This document shows, one piece after another, positions 35,276 to 47,063 of a stretch of 64,000 bases of DNA. Source of the stretch: Crocodylus rhombifer (lineage: Eukaryota > Chordata > Crocodylia > Crocodylidae); contig JAVSML010000978.1 of the NCBI GenBank assembly GCA_038503035.1, positions 613,623 through 677,622 on the forward strand, in the 5' to 3' direction. The translations under genes and the position numbers were made by a program. Position 1 is the first letter of the stretch; every line of letters begins with the position of its first letter. The notes beneath the pieces were generated by a model, which saw only the letters and a program-made list of their open reading frames with translations, did no database searches and was not told the origin of the DNA.

Positions 35276-38200
35276 ACATTCTTGTGAGGTTCTAAGCTAC
35301 CATGACTCTCGGCTTAGTGATCCTCTTCACAGCTGTAGGTTGTAACTGTTAGACCCTGGTCACCCTAACAGTAACTAGTTTAGCCTCCTTTTACAGCAAA
35401 CTCTCCATAGCATCTCTCTGAAAAGTGCATGAAGGCAGCTGACAGACCCACAATATGCTCTCCAAGCAGCACAATTTTCTATTCTCACATACAGAAAGCA
35501 TTTGTATTCCTTCTGTCCACATAAATGTATGTGCTCCAAGTGATACTACTGCCAGTTCAAGTGACAAATTCATGATAAAAATAACCAAGGGGCTCATCCT
35601 GTTCAGAAACAGGAACAAGTCCTCCCTCCTCCATTCAGTCCCCCCTCGCCCCCAGCCAATAACAAGTGTAAACCTGGCCCTGAATGTGACAGAACACTGA
35701 CCATATATTTGAGGAGCTGAGGTCAGGAAACCCCTCCCAGAGCCAGATCTTTGGATCTGAAAGACTACAATCTTGGAGAACTTCCATCAACCTTCTGATA
35801 CGTAGGATGGTTGCCATGGCTTTGCATTTACGCATGAAGAGGACCAAAAGGTGAAGAATTACGTCCCAAGGAACCATCGTATTGGTACAGCCTGATCATA
35901 ACCATGAACAGACTTTTGTGCTGTACTCCAACATAATCCTATGCAATTGAAAAGCTGTTGTAACTGTGGAGCTAACAGCTATATTTACTTAATTAAATTC
36001 CTAAAGTAATTCACACATTTCATGTTCTTTCAAAGCCCTTTGCTGGGGGCTGACATCTCAGAGCAGCACCTAAAATACTTTCTAAGAAAAGAAAGAAGAA
36101 AGCTGCTATTACTGTCTCAGCATTTGACATACCTGCCTTTTTTTTTTTTATTTTACAAATTAGAAGCTTTAAGAACAATAAAGGACAACAAAAAAAAAAA
36201 CGATAATTGTTTTTGTTTAAAAGGGCAATATCTATTTGTAAATCATGGTCTGTCTTACAAGTCTGTACCTCTTAGAGTTCCAGTAATACCCTCAGGTTAC
36301 TGGAATTGAAAGGGGCTAGTGCCGGGGGGATTCTCTGTATTTTCTGTCTGTTTATGCATTTAACAGGAATTTGTGAACAGTCAGTTTCTCTGTTCTCCTT
36401 CCATAGGTAGTCATTTTTCCCCACACTGAAAGACCCTTCTAACATCAGAGAAGCAGAAAACTCTTAATGATTCTTTTAAAGGAATTTTTTATTGGCAGGA
36501 AATGCTATTTAAATAATGCTGCATCAGAAGGTAATTTCTTAAATTAATGGCATAAAAAATTCAAGTAGACAGTGTTCCCTTAATTCTGCCATCAGGGTGC
36601 CAAGTCACCTTTGGGAAAATGTGCTTTACCAGCTAAGGACACCTTTCAATAGATATGTCCTTGGGCACAGAAATTTGAATTAATTACAACGTGTGTGTAC
36701 ATCTTGTGTATGTGACTGCACTGCAATAGAGTGAGCTTCAGCCATGTGCTAAGACTAAATACAGCAATGTTTGTCTGTAGTAATTATGCACCATCAAAAA
36801 CTGAAGTAGTTATTAAATCAGTGGTTTCCAGCCACAGCTAGGGATTCAAATGCGGGTCTGCAAAATTCCCACTGACTTCAGTAGGGCTGGGACTTCATCC
36901 TAGGACTTTGGCTTTTGTGGCTAGTGATCCAGGCAAGCCCTCACTCCTTCAGTTTACAGTGCTCAAAGTTTGATTTAAAATCACCCGTTTTGAATCAAGA
37001 TTCAAATGAGAAAGTAAGACATTTTTATTGAAATGCTCACTTTTTAATCTTGTTTTACATCTGTACTTTTTAGTAATTTCCCTAAAAGAAAGCAGATTCT
37101 CATTTGTTGTGATATGTTAGTCCTACTTATTTATATCCCATTGATTAGCTAAATCTGCATATGTGGATTTCATATAAATGAATATATAAAACTGTTCAGA
37201 TTCTTAATCCTTGCATTTTAAAGTTAGATAGTGATGGATGACTTATTTGCCAAATGAGGATTAAATTTTTACTTGTGGTTTATATAAAACTGCTTTTGGA
37301 TAGATATTGGGAACTGGTTTAAAATGCATAAGTCATCATTTAGAAATGGCTTGTTAGTTAAATAAGGCTACCTTATGTGTGGTGGCTATGCAAAAAAAAG
37401 GCAGTTTATCAAAATATTTTTGCTTTTAAAATTCATTGACTTTTCTAGACCAAGGAAATACTAGTGATTTTTTAAAAAAAAATTTAAATGATTGCTGTGT
37501 CACCACATCCTTCAAGACCTTACCATGTATAGATCTTATTTACACCCTGTTTTTATACAAAGACTGGAAAAGGAAAGCAAACTTTCCTCCTATTTTAACT
37601 CCCACATAGGGACTCTCAACTCTAAATGAACATTGAACTAAACGTAAGTAAATTGAAATGAAGAGAATATTCTTTCTACACCTGTAGAAGAGCTTATTGC
37701 TGTTAAAAACATATTTAACACTTGAATAATCTCTGGGTTCCTGGCCAGTGAATTCCCCCAGTTCAGTTGTCTGAAATTATTTAAAACTCTGGTAGCAAAC
37801 ACTGGTTGCTTGAGTATTACTTTTTATTTAATTTGAATGATCCTGCTCCAGTGGATTGGAGCTGGCCATGTCTCATTCGGTTTGCATACTAAAACCAAAT
37901 GCCAGTGTGTATTTTTGCAGAAACTGTTTTCAGTCTACTACCGAAGAATGTTAGATCTGTAGACTCCAGTTGGTGACGGATTCTGAAACTTCAGACTTGT
38001 GTTGTCAGTGATAGAGGCAAACCCTTACTGCCCTTAACAATGACCCTCTGTCTTGGTCACCCTATGTCATTGCTGCCCACTGCTCATTCATTGTCTGACT
38101 CGAGCCCACAACAGAGACCCAAGATTTTCAATCACAAAACTTAAATCTAAATCATTATACTGTGTATGAAATCTACATAATGGAACAGCAGGCGGGGAGA

Positions 38201-38289
38201 ACTGGCCGATATAATCATGACTTTTGTTCAGTGCAGTTTCACCAGAAGAAAACAGCAAGTGTCATTATGCCATTTATAAATCCATGGTG

Positions 38290-38905
38290 CTTTCACCCTT
38301 GTGACTAGTTCTGGGCCTCACACCTCAACAAGGATATAGAAGAACTAGAGGAGATCCAGAGAAGAACCACAAGGATGATTAGTGGTATAGAGTGGCTTCC
38401 ATGAGGGGAGACTAGAGAGGCCTTTTCCACTTAGAAAGACATGCTTGAGGGTGGACAACATAGAAAGGGTTTACAAAGTACCAGATGGTGAAGGGCAAGG
38501 AAATAGGGATCTATTATTTACTGTCTTTCACAATACAAGAACTAGGGGTCATAAAATGAAGCCAGAAGGTAGTAAGTTTAACACTAACAAAAGGAAGGTC
38601 TTAAGGTGTGGAACTCATGTGGCAAGAAGTTGTGGAAGTTGACAGTGTAGCCAGATTAAAAAAAGGGGGCAAATTCTTGCAGGAAAGGGGCATCAGTAGC
38701 AATTAAGCATGGGAGTTTGGGGTACAGTCTCCGAGTCAGAACTTCCTAAACCTTCAGTGCTGGAGGTCGCAAGTGACAGAGGAACAGTGGAAAAAACTCT
38801 GTTCACTCTCCCTTTCAGCCTCCAGTCTCTGCCATTGTGTAACAGAGGATACTGGGTAAGATGGTTTGACCCAGTAAATGGCAGTTCTTATTTTCTTATG
38901 CTCTA
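38290..38905 (+). mobile_element. Old CR1/L3-like LINE 3' fragment
   Basis: Contains TAGAAGAACTAGAGGAGATC and CAGAGAAGAACCACAAGGATG, corresponding to the LE.VQRRATRMI stretch of CR1-type proteins. Further on come GGGGTCATAAAATGAAGCCA, TTTAACACTAACAAAAGGAA, and finally ACTGGGTAAGATGGTTTGAC with a TTCTTATTTTCTTATG tail. More decayed than the other CR1 copies. Confidence 0.7.
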
Positions 38906-39157
38906 AAGGGAGTTTGAGTGCTAAAACGTCTATTTATTCATACAGCTTCATTTAAGTCCAGAAGTAGTTAAAGCTATGACTTCTGTTTTCCTTCTTGTTA
39001 ATATCATAATCCAAGTGGAGGTCAACTGCAAGGCCAGGCAGAGATAGTGGTATATTTTAAGATTAGTAGTGGTGTATTTTAAGACTCACAAATCTAAAAA
39101 TGTTATCATGTTTACAGAAGATGTTGCCAAATGGGATTAAAAAGAAAAAAACATTAC

Positions 39158-39280
39158 CATAGGACGAACTGTTGAAGAGTTCAATATTGAAGAAAACGTA
39201 GTCTCCATTGGTCATTCCTTGACGATGAGCTGCTAACATGATGTTCCTTATTGTATCACCACTGGCGCACATTATTACAA
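39158..39280 (-). CDS. NPR3: NPR3 exon 2: middle of the ectodomain
   Basis: A 123-bp exon coding for residues 238 (split with exon 1) to 279 (split with exon 3). The acceptor is a pyrimidine-rich tract ending ccaccag at 39281-39287; the donor is TATG|gtaatg. It begins [13 protein letters not shown], where C242 is the expected disulfide partner of C192. It continues through the motif [18 protein letters not shown] and ends at NSSSYG, with a conserved N-glycosylation sequon at N274. The match to NPR-C is nearly continuous across the exon. Exon 1 enters with one base of the valine codon and exon 2 supplies TT, so the junction is exact. Confidence 0.97.
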
Positions 39281-42177
39281 CTGGTGGAGGAAAGTGGAAA
39301 ACAGAGATAAGAAGTTGTTCTTGAAACCTATGGGAACAGACTGTTAAGCGTGTGCATTGCCAGAGACAGTGACCTGAACTGTCCTCCCAACATTTTTAGA
39401 AACATGACAACAGAGTGAACAAATAAAGCTGGGATTTTCAAAGAAGACTATGGGAGGTAGGCATCTGCTTCACACTGACAGCCATATGGCCCTTACACTT
39501 CTTTGAAAAACACAAGTATTAAGACCAAATGTTATCTTATTTTTTACTTTGTGTGATGAGGTTTCGTTTATTTGTGTAATTTCATAACTTGTATTGCAAC
39601 AATAAAACAGTATTATTGCTTTGAAGTTTATATAGAATTCTCAAGGTAATCTCAAGATTAAGAAATGAAATGGTATCATTTTAAATTTCCTTTTGCAGAG
39701 TTCTTTGACATGGAGAAACAATTTATTACAAGTTTCAAGGTCTCATTTTGTAATGACCCAGAAGTCAAAAACAAACTCTTATCTGCTAAAATGTGAACTA
39801 CCGTAGCCTGATTCAAAGATGCTCTGTCCAGTCACCCAGGCCCACACCAGCAGATCGCATTCCCACAGGCAAGCCCTGTTAAGATTTGAGAGCTACTTTC
39901 CAAACAAAATTGTATTACTTGAAAATTTAAATGCAGAGAAGCACTTGGCACTCTGTTTTGCACCACTTGCTGGAGAAGTGCTGCAGTGTGTAGTTACTAT
40001 ATGTCAAAGCAGGTATCTCACTTTTTACAATTGTAATATACGTGAGAGGCCTTTTAAAAATATTTTCTAGCTTCTCTCCTCATTCACATGTACTATTAAA
40101 TTATTGTCCTGAAAGTGAAATCAACGTTATTCCCACAGCGCCAGTTAATGATCTTGTTTAAAAAGAATGACTATGAGTGGGAAAAAATTCTGCTTTAAAA
40201 TGTGTTGATAAGTCATGGTTTGAGAGCAGCAAAAGGAATGCCAGGGAACTAACAGCTATTTGGATGTGGTTTGAGCACAGCAGGAAAACATCAGCAATGA
40301 AAATGATATTTAGTGTGTATAAGAAATACACCCATACATTCTAAAGACAATGAGTCTGCATGCAAACCTCTTCTGTAAGCTTTCAAACGTGTACATTACA
40401 TTTACTTGGCTGCAAGTGTAACTTACTAGTATATACAGTTTAATTGGTGTAAAGCATATGTAGCAAAATAGGTTCAGCATCAGTATTTATAATACATGGG
40501 CTAAAGCTCTGAACCTGGAAGGACTGTATATAGTGCTTCACTCCACAAATGCGAGTAAGCTCAATGAAGTTATTAGGGCTGTTTCTGTACTGACATTAGA
40601 CATGTGCATAAATGTTTGCAATACTGGTGTTTTGGCCAGCATTATTAACCGGGGCCAGTTTGCACTCACAAGGCCAATTTAACAAAACTCAGCAGTGAGC
40701 TTTGTTGAACTAAATCACTGAAAGCTTTGGCAAGCTGAATTTGTCTTGGAAATCATAAATAAAAAGACCAGCTTTTGTATGAAACATTCATTTTTCTTCA
40801 TCATTTTGTGTTACTTGAAGGTTTGGTAGGTTCATTTTGAATGTTCAGATTCATAGTTTCTTTCTTAAAGTACAGCTTTTCAAAGTCATTATACTGCTGT
40901 AGTTTTTCTGTCAAAGTGTATGTGTGCAATGCATAGAACAAGAAGAGATTAGAAGTTCAACTGATTTCTTTTGCTACAGTTAAACCTTTTCTTTTCTTAT
41001 AGTAAATGAAGTGTTATGCTTTCAAGCATTAAAAAAAAGCCAAGCAGTTGTAAAACATATATTAATTAAAAATGGATCTTTTCCCTTGCTTGTCTGTTCT
41101 CCCTGGCTGTAATTTGTTGCATTTCATTCATTTAGGAAAGTCACTAAGCAGCTCCTCAATTTTAAGCCTCTACATAAATGCTTTCCTGAATGGAGCAAGA
41201 AAGATCCATCAGTTGGTACTGTATTGTAATTCACTTATTTATGGCCCTGCATATCTGAAAGAAATTGGTACCAGTGTTACTACACTACCACTACAGAGCC
41301 CTAATGCAGACATAAGGCATGATGTCTAGCTAACTGCCCCAGTTAAATGAAACATGATTTTTATCTGGACTGGAAAGAAAACATTTTTTCTTAATATGGT
41401 GGTATTTTTCTGGATATTTAAAATAATTTTAAATGTACGTATCCTGTGAGGCTTAGGGTAAAAATTATTGTGACTAATATCCATTTAGTGCCTCCTTCAA
41501 AAAGTTCTCTTTTTTTTTTTTCCCCTTTTAAAAAGGTATTTAAAAAAAAAAGAGAAGCTTAGTATTGCTGGTACCAAAAAATCATCATTAGTTGGCATGC
41601 CTGCCTGTGAACCTGTGCTGCAATTAATAAGCTTTTAATTTGGGAGTACAGTTAGTCAAATGTATTTAAACATGTGGCTTGTTCTAATATAATTTCAAAT
41701 ATTTTACTGAAGTAGGATACACCCAACAAGCATTTTACTGATATAGGATACAACCAATCTAGAAATGATTTCTCAAGACGTTTTGCAAGTTATTTACCTC
41801 CCTGCTGTTTTGCTGTCAGTTGGTGGCACTATTTCCGTGCACAGGGAAGAGCTTGTAATTCATATGCTTCCCTGTTAACTGCTTCCCAAAAACGTTCTTG
41901 TTATTTACGCAGTTCTTAAGGGGTCTGCTGAATGGGAGGAGGAGGGAAGGGACCTCCTTAGTAAGACTCAGCAGGGCAAAAGGAAAAGGTCTTCGCTCAG
42001 CTTTAGAACATTTGCAGAGTCACTAAAAACCGCCCTGCAGAATAAGCAACAGGTTTGCTGTCCAGTCCAAAAATCTCCCTTTGGGCAGATGCATGTGTTT
42101 TCAGTCTTGTTGGCAAAGCAGCTCTTTTCAAGTAAACTGATTTCTACTATAATACAAAATACTACCATCATTACAAA

Positions 42178-42300
42178 GGATGAAATTCTAGCCCCACTGG
42201 GGTGAATGGCAACATTTCAACAGACTTGAACAGAGCCAGGAATTCACCCAGTGTTTGGTCCTGCTCCCATTGAAGTCAGTGAGAATTGCCATTAGGCTCA
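42178..42300. repeat. Old 'CCCACTGAAGTCAATGG'-type palindromic repeat
   Basis: GATGAAATTCTAGCCCCACT near the left and CCAGGAATTCACCCAGTG in the middle, followed by CCCATTGAAGTCAGTGAG. These words match the dispersed reptilian repeat seen at 8065-8102; this copy is degenerate. Confidence 0.4.
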
Positions 42301-43117
42301 ACTGAGGTGGAGTCATGTCTTAACTTTTCCAGAGGCAAGCAAAATATATCCCTCTCAGCAGTCTTTTCCTAGTGCCTCTACGGTCTCTCCTACCTGCTTC
42401 CATCTCTGCTCCTAAGAGAGAAAGGAAACATGCGTTTCCCTGTGCATTTCCCTACGAGTTCTGAGCACCTAAAACAAGTGTATTCAATTCTCTGGGTCAC
42501 TGCCATGCTCAAATGCATCATAAAAGCCTGTGTGCTTTTTACTCTGACACTTAAATTCATTGATGGACTGGGTCCTATAAGATTGGGTTTATAGTATTTA
42601 ATGTTATCGTGTGCCTATATACCTACAGCACATAGGATTGGAATCCATCAGGACACTGGTGGTGTGTAAGAATGAGTCTTTGCTGAATACCCACTGACCC
42701 AGAAGAGCAGAAATTGGCCCTTTGTGATGTCTCTTGGAGGCCACCCATGTGCAAGGAGCAAGGCAGCAGAACTGGTTCAAAACTTCTCCAGGGTGGGCAT
42801 GTGCCCCCTGCCCCCCTTTACTAGCTGAACTAATGCAGCCTAAAAAGGCAGCTGTGTAGTACCTGGGGAGAAAAGCTTCTCCATGCAAATACAAACAGGA
42901 GACAACACAAAAAGAGCCATGGTGGGTCCTGGAAGAGATCACTTGAAAGCACTGCCTGGGACACAGCAGCAGAGCAGTGGGAACAAGGACAACAGCCTGG
43001 AAGATGAGTCTGTTTGACATCTCCGGTGACAAGTTGTGCAGGTCTGAAGGTGTCGGGGGGGGGGGGCACCAGCATTGCTGTCCCACCCCTGCCAGAACAT
43101 GAGGAAATCCTCCAAGG

Positions 43118-43405
43118 CAGAGGGTCTCAGACTGGTTTGCAAGCCACCCCTGGTCCACGAGCTCTGTTCAGGTGGTCTGCAGAAAGGCAACCTAAGGCCA
43201 GCGCTGACAAACATTACACCTGACTCCCCAGAATTTTGCTTAAGAAAACAAGCACATCCATCACATTAGAAAGGTAAGACTACAGATATTAAAATGTGTG
43301 ACTGCTTTGTAGAACAAAAAAAGTTTATTCAGTAGTCTGCCAAGCCCCTCAGCAATTTTCAAGTGGCTCGCAGGGGGTGGGGGGAAATAAGTTTGAGAAC
43401 CACCT
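43118..43405. mobile_element. Non-autonomous hAT (Charlie-like), 288 bp, in NPR3 intron 1
   Basis: Left end CAGAGGGTCTCAGACTGG and right end (complement) AGGTGGTTCTCAAACTT are inverted repeats of the CAGTGGTTCTCAAACTG type. Flanks CTCCAAGG (43110-43117) and CTCTAAGG (43406-43413) are an 8-bp target duplication with one mismatch. It lies only 275 bp from the exon 1 donor, at the edge of the CpG island. Confidence 0.8.
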
Positions 43406-43680
43406 CTCTAAGGATCTTCTTTGGGATCCTCCAAAACGGAGCACGATACGAAACCCCACGCCTTTATGTCCTCTATTTTTCTCTTCAGGAGTGCGCATAC
43501 AGCCTAGGCGTGGGTGCACAGGGTAACAAACCCGATCTTGTCGGACCCAGTCATCACTTGATGACCTGAAGAGGAAGGCAGAGGACCCAGAGGCGCGGGG
43601 TTTCGTGTCAACAGAGGACAGCGCAGCAGAGCCCCGCACTGCCCTCTACGGCGGCGGCGGCCGCCCCCCCCCCGCCTCAC

Positions 43681-44392
43681 CTCTGTCGGCCGCCTGCAGC
43701 GAGCGCACCAGGTCGTCGGCGTCGAGGGCGCGGCCGCGCTCGTCGAAGCTGTGCGCGGTCAGCTGGACGGCGGCGTCGTCCGGGAAGGCGGCGTGCACGC
43801 CGTCCATGGCGAAGTAGCAGTCGCGCTCCTGCGCGTCGTCGGCGTAGAGCAGCGCGGCGCGGGCCCAGCGCTGCCGGCGGAACAGCGCCACGAACATCTC
43901 GCCCATCTTGGCGTAGGCGGGCGCCACGCGGGTGAGGTGCGAGTACTCGCCCGCCTTGGCGCCGAAGCCGGCGGCCAGCGCGCCGGCCGACAGCATGGGC
44001 ACGTCCCAGTGCGAGGCCAGGCGCGCCACGGGCGCCGCCGCGTACTCGCACACGGGGCCCAGCACCAGGTCCGGCCGCCACCGCGCCAGCGCCACCGCGT
44101 CCACCAGGCTGAAGAGCGCGCGGTTGCCGCACGCCGAGTCCTCGTAGGTGAGCTGGAAGGTGAAGCCGGGCAGGCTGCCGCCCGCGCCGCGCACGCTGCG
44201 CACCGCGTACTCGATGGCCGGCCGCACGCGCGCCAGCGAGAACAGGTACGCGTTGTCGGCCGGCAGCAGCACCAGCACCCGGATCAGCCGGTCCTCGGCC
44301 GGCTCCGCCTGCCCCGCGCCGCCCCCGCCGGCCGGCAGCAGCGGCTGCAGCAGCAGCAGCGCGCCCAGCAGCAGGCAGCACGGCCCGGGCAT
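43681..44392 (-). CDS. NPR3: NPR3 exon 1: signal peptide and N-terminal ligand-binding lobe
   Basis: Codes for residues 1-237 plus the first base of codon 238 of atrial natriuretic peptide receptor 3 (clearance receptor). I chose the ATG at 44392 because it opens a typical signal peptide (MPGPCC, then a leucine-rich core at residues 7-19, then a small-residue/glycine stretch). An in-frame ATG at 44500 would put 36 Arg/Gly/Pro-rich residues before that signal and overlaps the TATA-like box. The mature part starts near residue 30. Residues 38-60 ([20 protein letters not shown] onward) and 111-141 are family hallmarks. C88 and C115 match the first conserved disulfide; C192 is half of the second, with its partner in exon 2. 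Compared with my recollection of the human protein the N-terminal linker is shorter and the N-glycosylation sequon of the 70s region is missing. The exon is very GC-rich. The donor is AGAG|gtgagg, phase 1. Confidence 0.97.
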
Positions 44393-44500
44393 GGTGCTCT
44401 CACCGGCCGCGGCTACGCAGCGAGCATCCCCCGGCCCGCGCCGCCCGCCGCATGGGTGTGGGTATGGATGCGCGCTCGCCCGCCGGCCGGCCCACGACAC

Positions 44501-44507
44501 TTAAATA
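44501..44507 (-). promoter_or_regulatory. TATA-like box of NPR3
   Basis: Minus strand reads CCCCTATTTAAGTG; TATTTAA lies about 110 bp upstream of the chosen ATG, so transcription would start near 44470 and leave a 5' leader of about 80 nt. It is the only AT-rich heptamer in the GC-rich promoter. Confidence 0.55.
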
Positions 44508-44570
44508 GGGGCCCGCGGCCACACATGGCGCGGGGAGGAGCCGGGCACCCGCCCCCTCCAGCGCGGAGCC

Positions 44571-44591
44571 GCCCCGCCCCGCCCCGCCCCG
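44571..44591. promoter_or_regulatory. Tandem GC boxes upstream of NPR3
   Basis: Four consecutive GCCCC units (GCCCCGCCCCGCCCCGCCCC), classic Sp1/KLF-type sites, 65-90 bp upstream of the TATA-like box. Confidence 0.6.
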
Positions 44592-44828
44592 AGCTCCCCG
44601 CCCGCAGCCGGCCGGCGCCTCCCCGCGGCCCCGCAGGTGTGGGGGGGCACGTGCCCCCGGTGCCAGCCACGCGGAGCCGCACCCGGGACCTCCCAGGAGG
44701 CAGGTGCTGCCACAACCAAGTGACACTTCCCGGGAAGCGCCAGGAGGCGCAGGGGAAGCTGCGGGTCTCCAGAGCGCTCCTGGGGAAGCGCTGTGCTCAG
44801 GTAAACGTGGCCATTGTCCCCTCGGAAT

Positions 44829-45108
44829 AACTAGGAACAACGGTCACAAACCGAGAGGCAGCGGGTTGCGGTGAGAATTTCTTTAGGGCGGAGTCTGGAA
44901 CTGGCTCCAGGGGAGGCCGTGCACCCCCCTGCCCTGGGGTGGGCAAGAGGAGGCTGCGCAAGCACCTGGCTGGGGCCGTCTCCCCCCAGCGCTCTTTCCT
45001 GCCCGGGACAAGCAGTCGGACTCCGTGATCTGTTGACTCAATGGTCTCGGACTCAATGGGTCCGACGTGATGATCTCCCTCCTGACCCAAACAGCCATGA
45101 ATCTCTGA
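44829..45108 (+). mobile_element. CR1 LINE 3' fragment just upstream of the NPR3 promoter
   Basis: Parallels the 3' part of the 34256-35275 copy: GGAACAACGGTCACAAACCG, then a GAGTCTGGAACTGGCTCCAG block, GGGGTGGGCAAGAGGAGGCTG, GCTCTTTCCTGCCCGGGACA and GCAGTCGGACTCCGTGATCT. It starts about 440 bp upstream of the NPR3 ATG, is head-to-head with the gene, and has unusually high CpG. Confidence 0.75.
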
Positions 45109-47063
45109 ACTGTGGGTCAAACCACAGGCCCCCTGCCCAGTCTCCTGTGTTCCCGTGGCAGAGAGGGTCTGGGTTTTTCCCTCACTCTTCCACCTTCACT
45201 TGCAGCCTCCAGCATTTAAGGTCTGATATGGAGGCTGTGCCCTTCATGCCTCCACTCAGTAGCTACTGATGCCCCTTTCCTCCTCCCGGGATTTGTCCCC
45301 TCCATTTGTGATGGGGTACAGCACGGGTGACAGTCTGTGCAAGACCCTCACTATGCTGAATGTCCTGCTCTGAGCAATCTGGCTAACATCAGTGCTCTGC
45401 CACGCTTTTTGGAAAGTCATCAGGAATGGAGCTAATTGCCCCTTTGTTTCATATGGGCACATTGGGGAGGAGGAGGGGATTGAGAAACCTTGTCCTTTGC
45501 GCAGCCTGGGTGAGGATGGTGAGACCGGCAGCACTAGTGCTTCCAAAGAGTTCTGCTGTGGCCCTGTTGCACTATCCAGAGGAAACGTTGTACCATGCAA
45601 AGGCTGGTCCATGCTATGGGCTCCTGCCTAGTAGAACTGGGGAGCTGTGGGACCCCTTGTGCTGCTCCAGACACTAATGCTTCCTGCGGTACCCCTTGCC
45701 CCCGTGTTTTCTGCACCATCCCATGTTTCAGGCTGTGCTAACGGCCCATTTAATTCTATAGAAAGTGTAGGAGTTCTCCTGTCTTCTCAAAAGCAAACCA
45801 AAAAATGTTTTAAAATACACGTATTTCATTAATAGAGAAAAAAAATCACCAGTGTTGGCAAATCAACTGACCAACTTTGCTGTGAAGCAGGTAAAAGAAA
45901 AGACACATATGCTTACATGTTCTGCTAGCATTCGTGTTTGTGGAAGTGCTGTTTTAAAGTGGCTAAGAAACAACTGAACATGTGTAAAGAGTTCAAAAGT
46001 GGATAGTGAAGAAGGGGATGGGGACTAATGGCATTCATTGCTTATAACAGATCCTGAAGAACATTTTTCTGGGGATTTCCACATGTCCTGCAGTGATCAG
46101 CGCTGTGATACACAGTCAGTCTGCACAGTTTGACATTTTCTGCTTACTCAGAGAGGCCCCAGGCTGAATCGGGAGGGTGATTGACCTGCTCCTCACCTTA
46201 CAGAAGGGGGTCTGTTTTACTCAAGGTTGAGGTCATTGTCAGGGCAGTCTACATAAACTAAATTTGTTGCTGCCTTTACTGGAGTGCCTGTGAATTGGAG
46301 ATCCTGGTTCCTAGTGTGGTTATCCCCTCACCTCAAAAATGACATGAAATTTGAAGTAAAGAGAAACAAAACATAAAAACCTGCGAGTGCTTTGAATGCA
46401 ATGAAACTAAGCTATGAAAAAATATGGATGATGCTATTTATTTCTCACGCACAAAAAATAACTAAAAAAGTCATTAGCATATTTAGAATCGCAGGTAATT
46501 GAAATCAGACAAAAATGTGCAATTTCAAAGCCTAATATTTTTTCGGAGAAGCATACATCTGAAATAACAGTATCCAGTTTCTTCATTTGTTTTCAGAATT
46601 ATTTCAAAGGTTACATCAACAGCCACCTTTTTTGTATATTCCCAGACAATAAAGAGTAAAGCGTTCTTGCTGCAACTTGTACAACACCGTAGTGATTAAA
46701 CAGAATGTTACAATGTTCAACATAACACTGATTTTTTCATTACACAGCATTTTTATTAGAGATCCTTAAAATGTTGAGTTTTCCAGCCACTGCTTTATGT
46801 CGATGTTAATGACCCTGGCAATTTGGCAACCTCTGGTTATTTTTTTTTTAATGATCTTTATTTTTCTTCACTATTGGGACATGCTACATATTGGCTGAGC
46901 CCTCCTATTACAGAGTGGATACCATGTATGAAATAAGGAAAAGAGAGTGAGCACAGAAAGCCATCCTTATTCACAGTTACTCCCTAAGGAGCGGTCAGTG
47001 TGGTGGAGCAGGAGCCAAGCAAGAAGGAAGCAATCTGAAGATCCAGTTACGTCTCACCAAGTG

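Larger units (their letters stand above)
31976..39157 (-). other. NPR3 intron 2 (about 7.2 kb)
   Basis: From the gtaatg donor at 39157 to the cttag acceptor at 31976. It holds a LINE C-terminal remnant at 33784-34090, a CR1 at 34256-35275 and an older CR1/L3-like piece at 38290-38905. 31990-33780 and 35280-38280 show no exon or bounded repeat I can support. Confidence 0.85.
39281..43680 (-). other. NPR3 intron 1 (4.4 kb)
   Basis: From the gtgagg donor at 43680 to the ccaccag acceptor at 39281. It contains an old palindromic repeat at 42180-42300 and a hAT at 43118-43405. 39300-42180 and 42310-43110 show no exon; the right-hand 80 bp belong to the CpG island. Confidence 0.88.
1..44470 (-). 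other. NPR3: NPR3 gene, partial (exons 1-4 of the natriuretic peptide receptor C gene)
   Basis: Gene span read from right to left; the right edge is an estimated transcription start about 30 bp downstream of the TATA-like box. Four exons with canonical GT/AG borders splice in phase into one protein whose every segment resembles the NPR-C ectodomain. NPR-C binds ANP, BNP, CNP and osteocrin as a homodimer at the plasma membrane, removes natriuretic peptides by internalisation, and has only a short cytoplasmic tail without guanylyl cyclase. The visible coding length is 1138 bp (379 codons plus one base), about 70% of the roughly 540-residue vertebrate protein. The remaining exons (end of the ectodomain, membrane span, tail) are not in bases 1-1634 in any frame and must lie beyond the left edge. 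NPR-A/NPR-B are excluded by the much closer match to NPR-C-specific stretches such as the exon 1 segment around residues 111-141. Confidence 0.96.
43600..44720. promoter_or_regulatory. CpG island spanning NPR3 exon 1 and promoter
   Basis: Abrupt rise in GC and CpG density compared with the AT-rich flanks; CGs are dense from 43610 to about 44700. Such islands mark vertebrate promoters. All long overlapping frames on both strands here are by-products of the composition except the NPR3 exon. Confidence 0.88.

Noticed and set aside
42604..43158. 184-codon minus-strand open frame upstream of the hAT in intron 1
   Set aside because: Would run into the hAT at 43118; no family resemblance and not in an NPR3 splice context.
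43751..44830. 359-codon + strand open frame across the CpG island
   Set aside because: Antisense shadow of NPR3 exon 1 in very GC-rich DNA; low-complexity Arg/Ala/Gly/His sequence without a domain.
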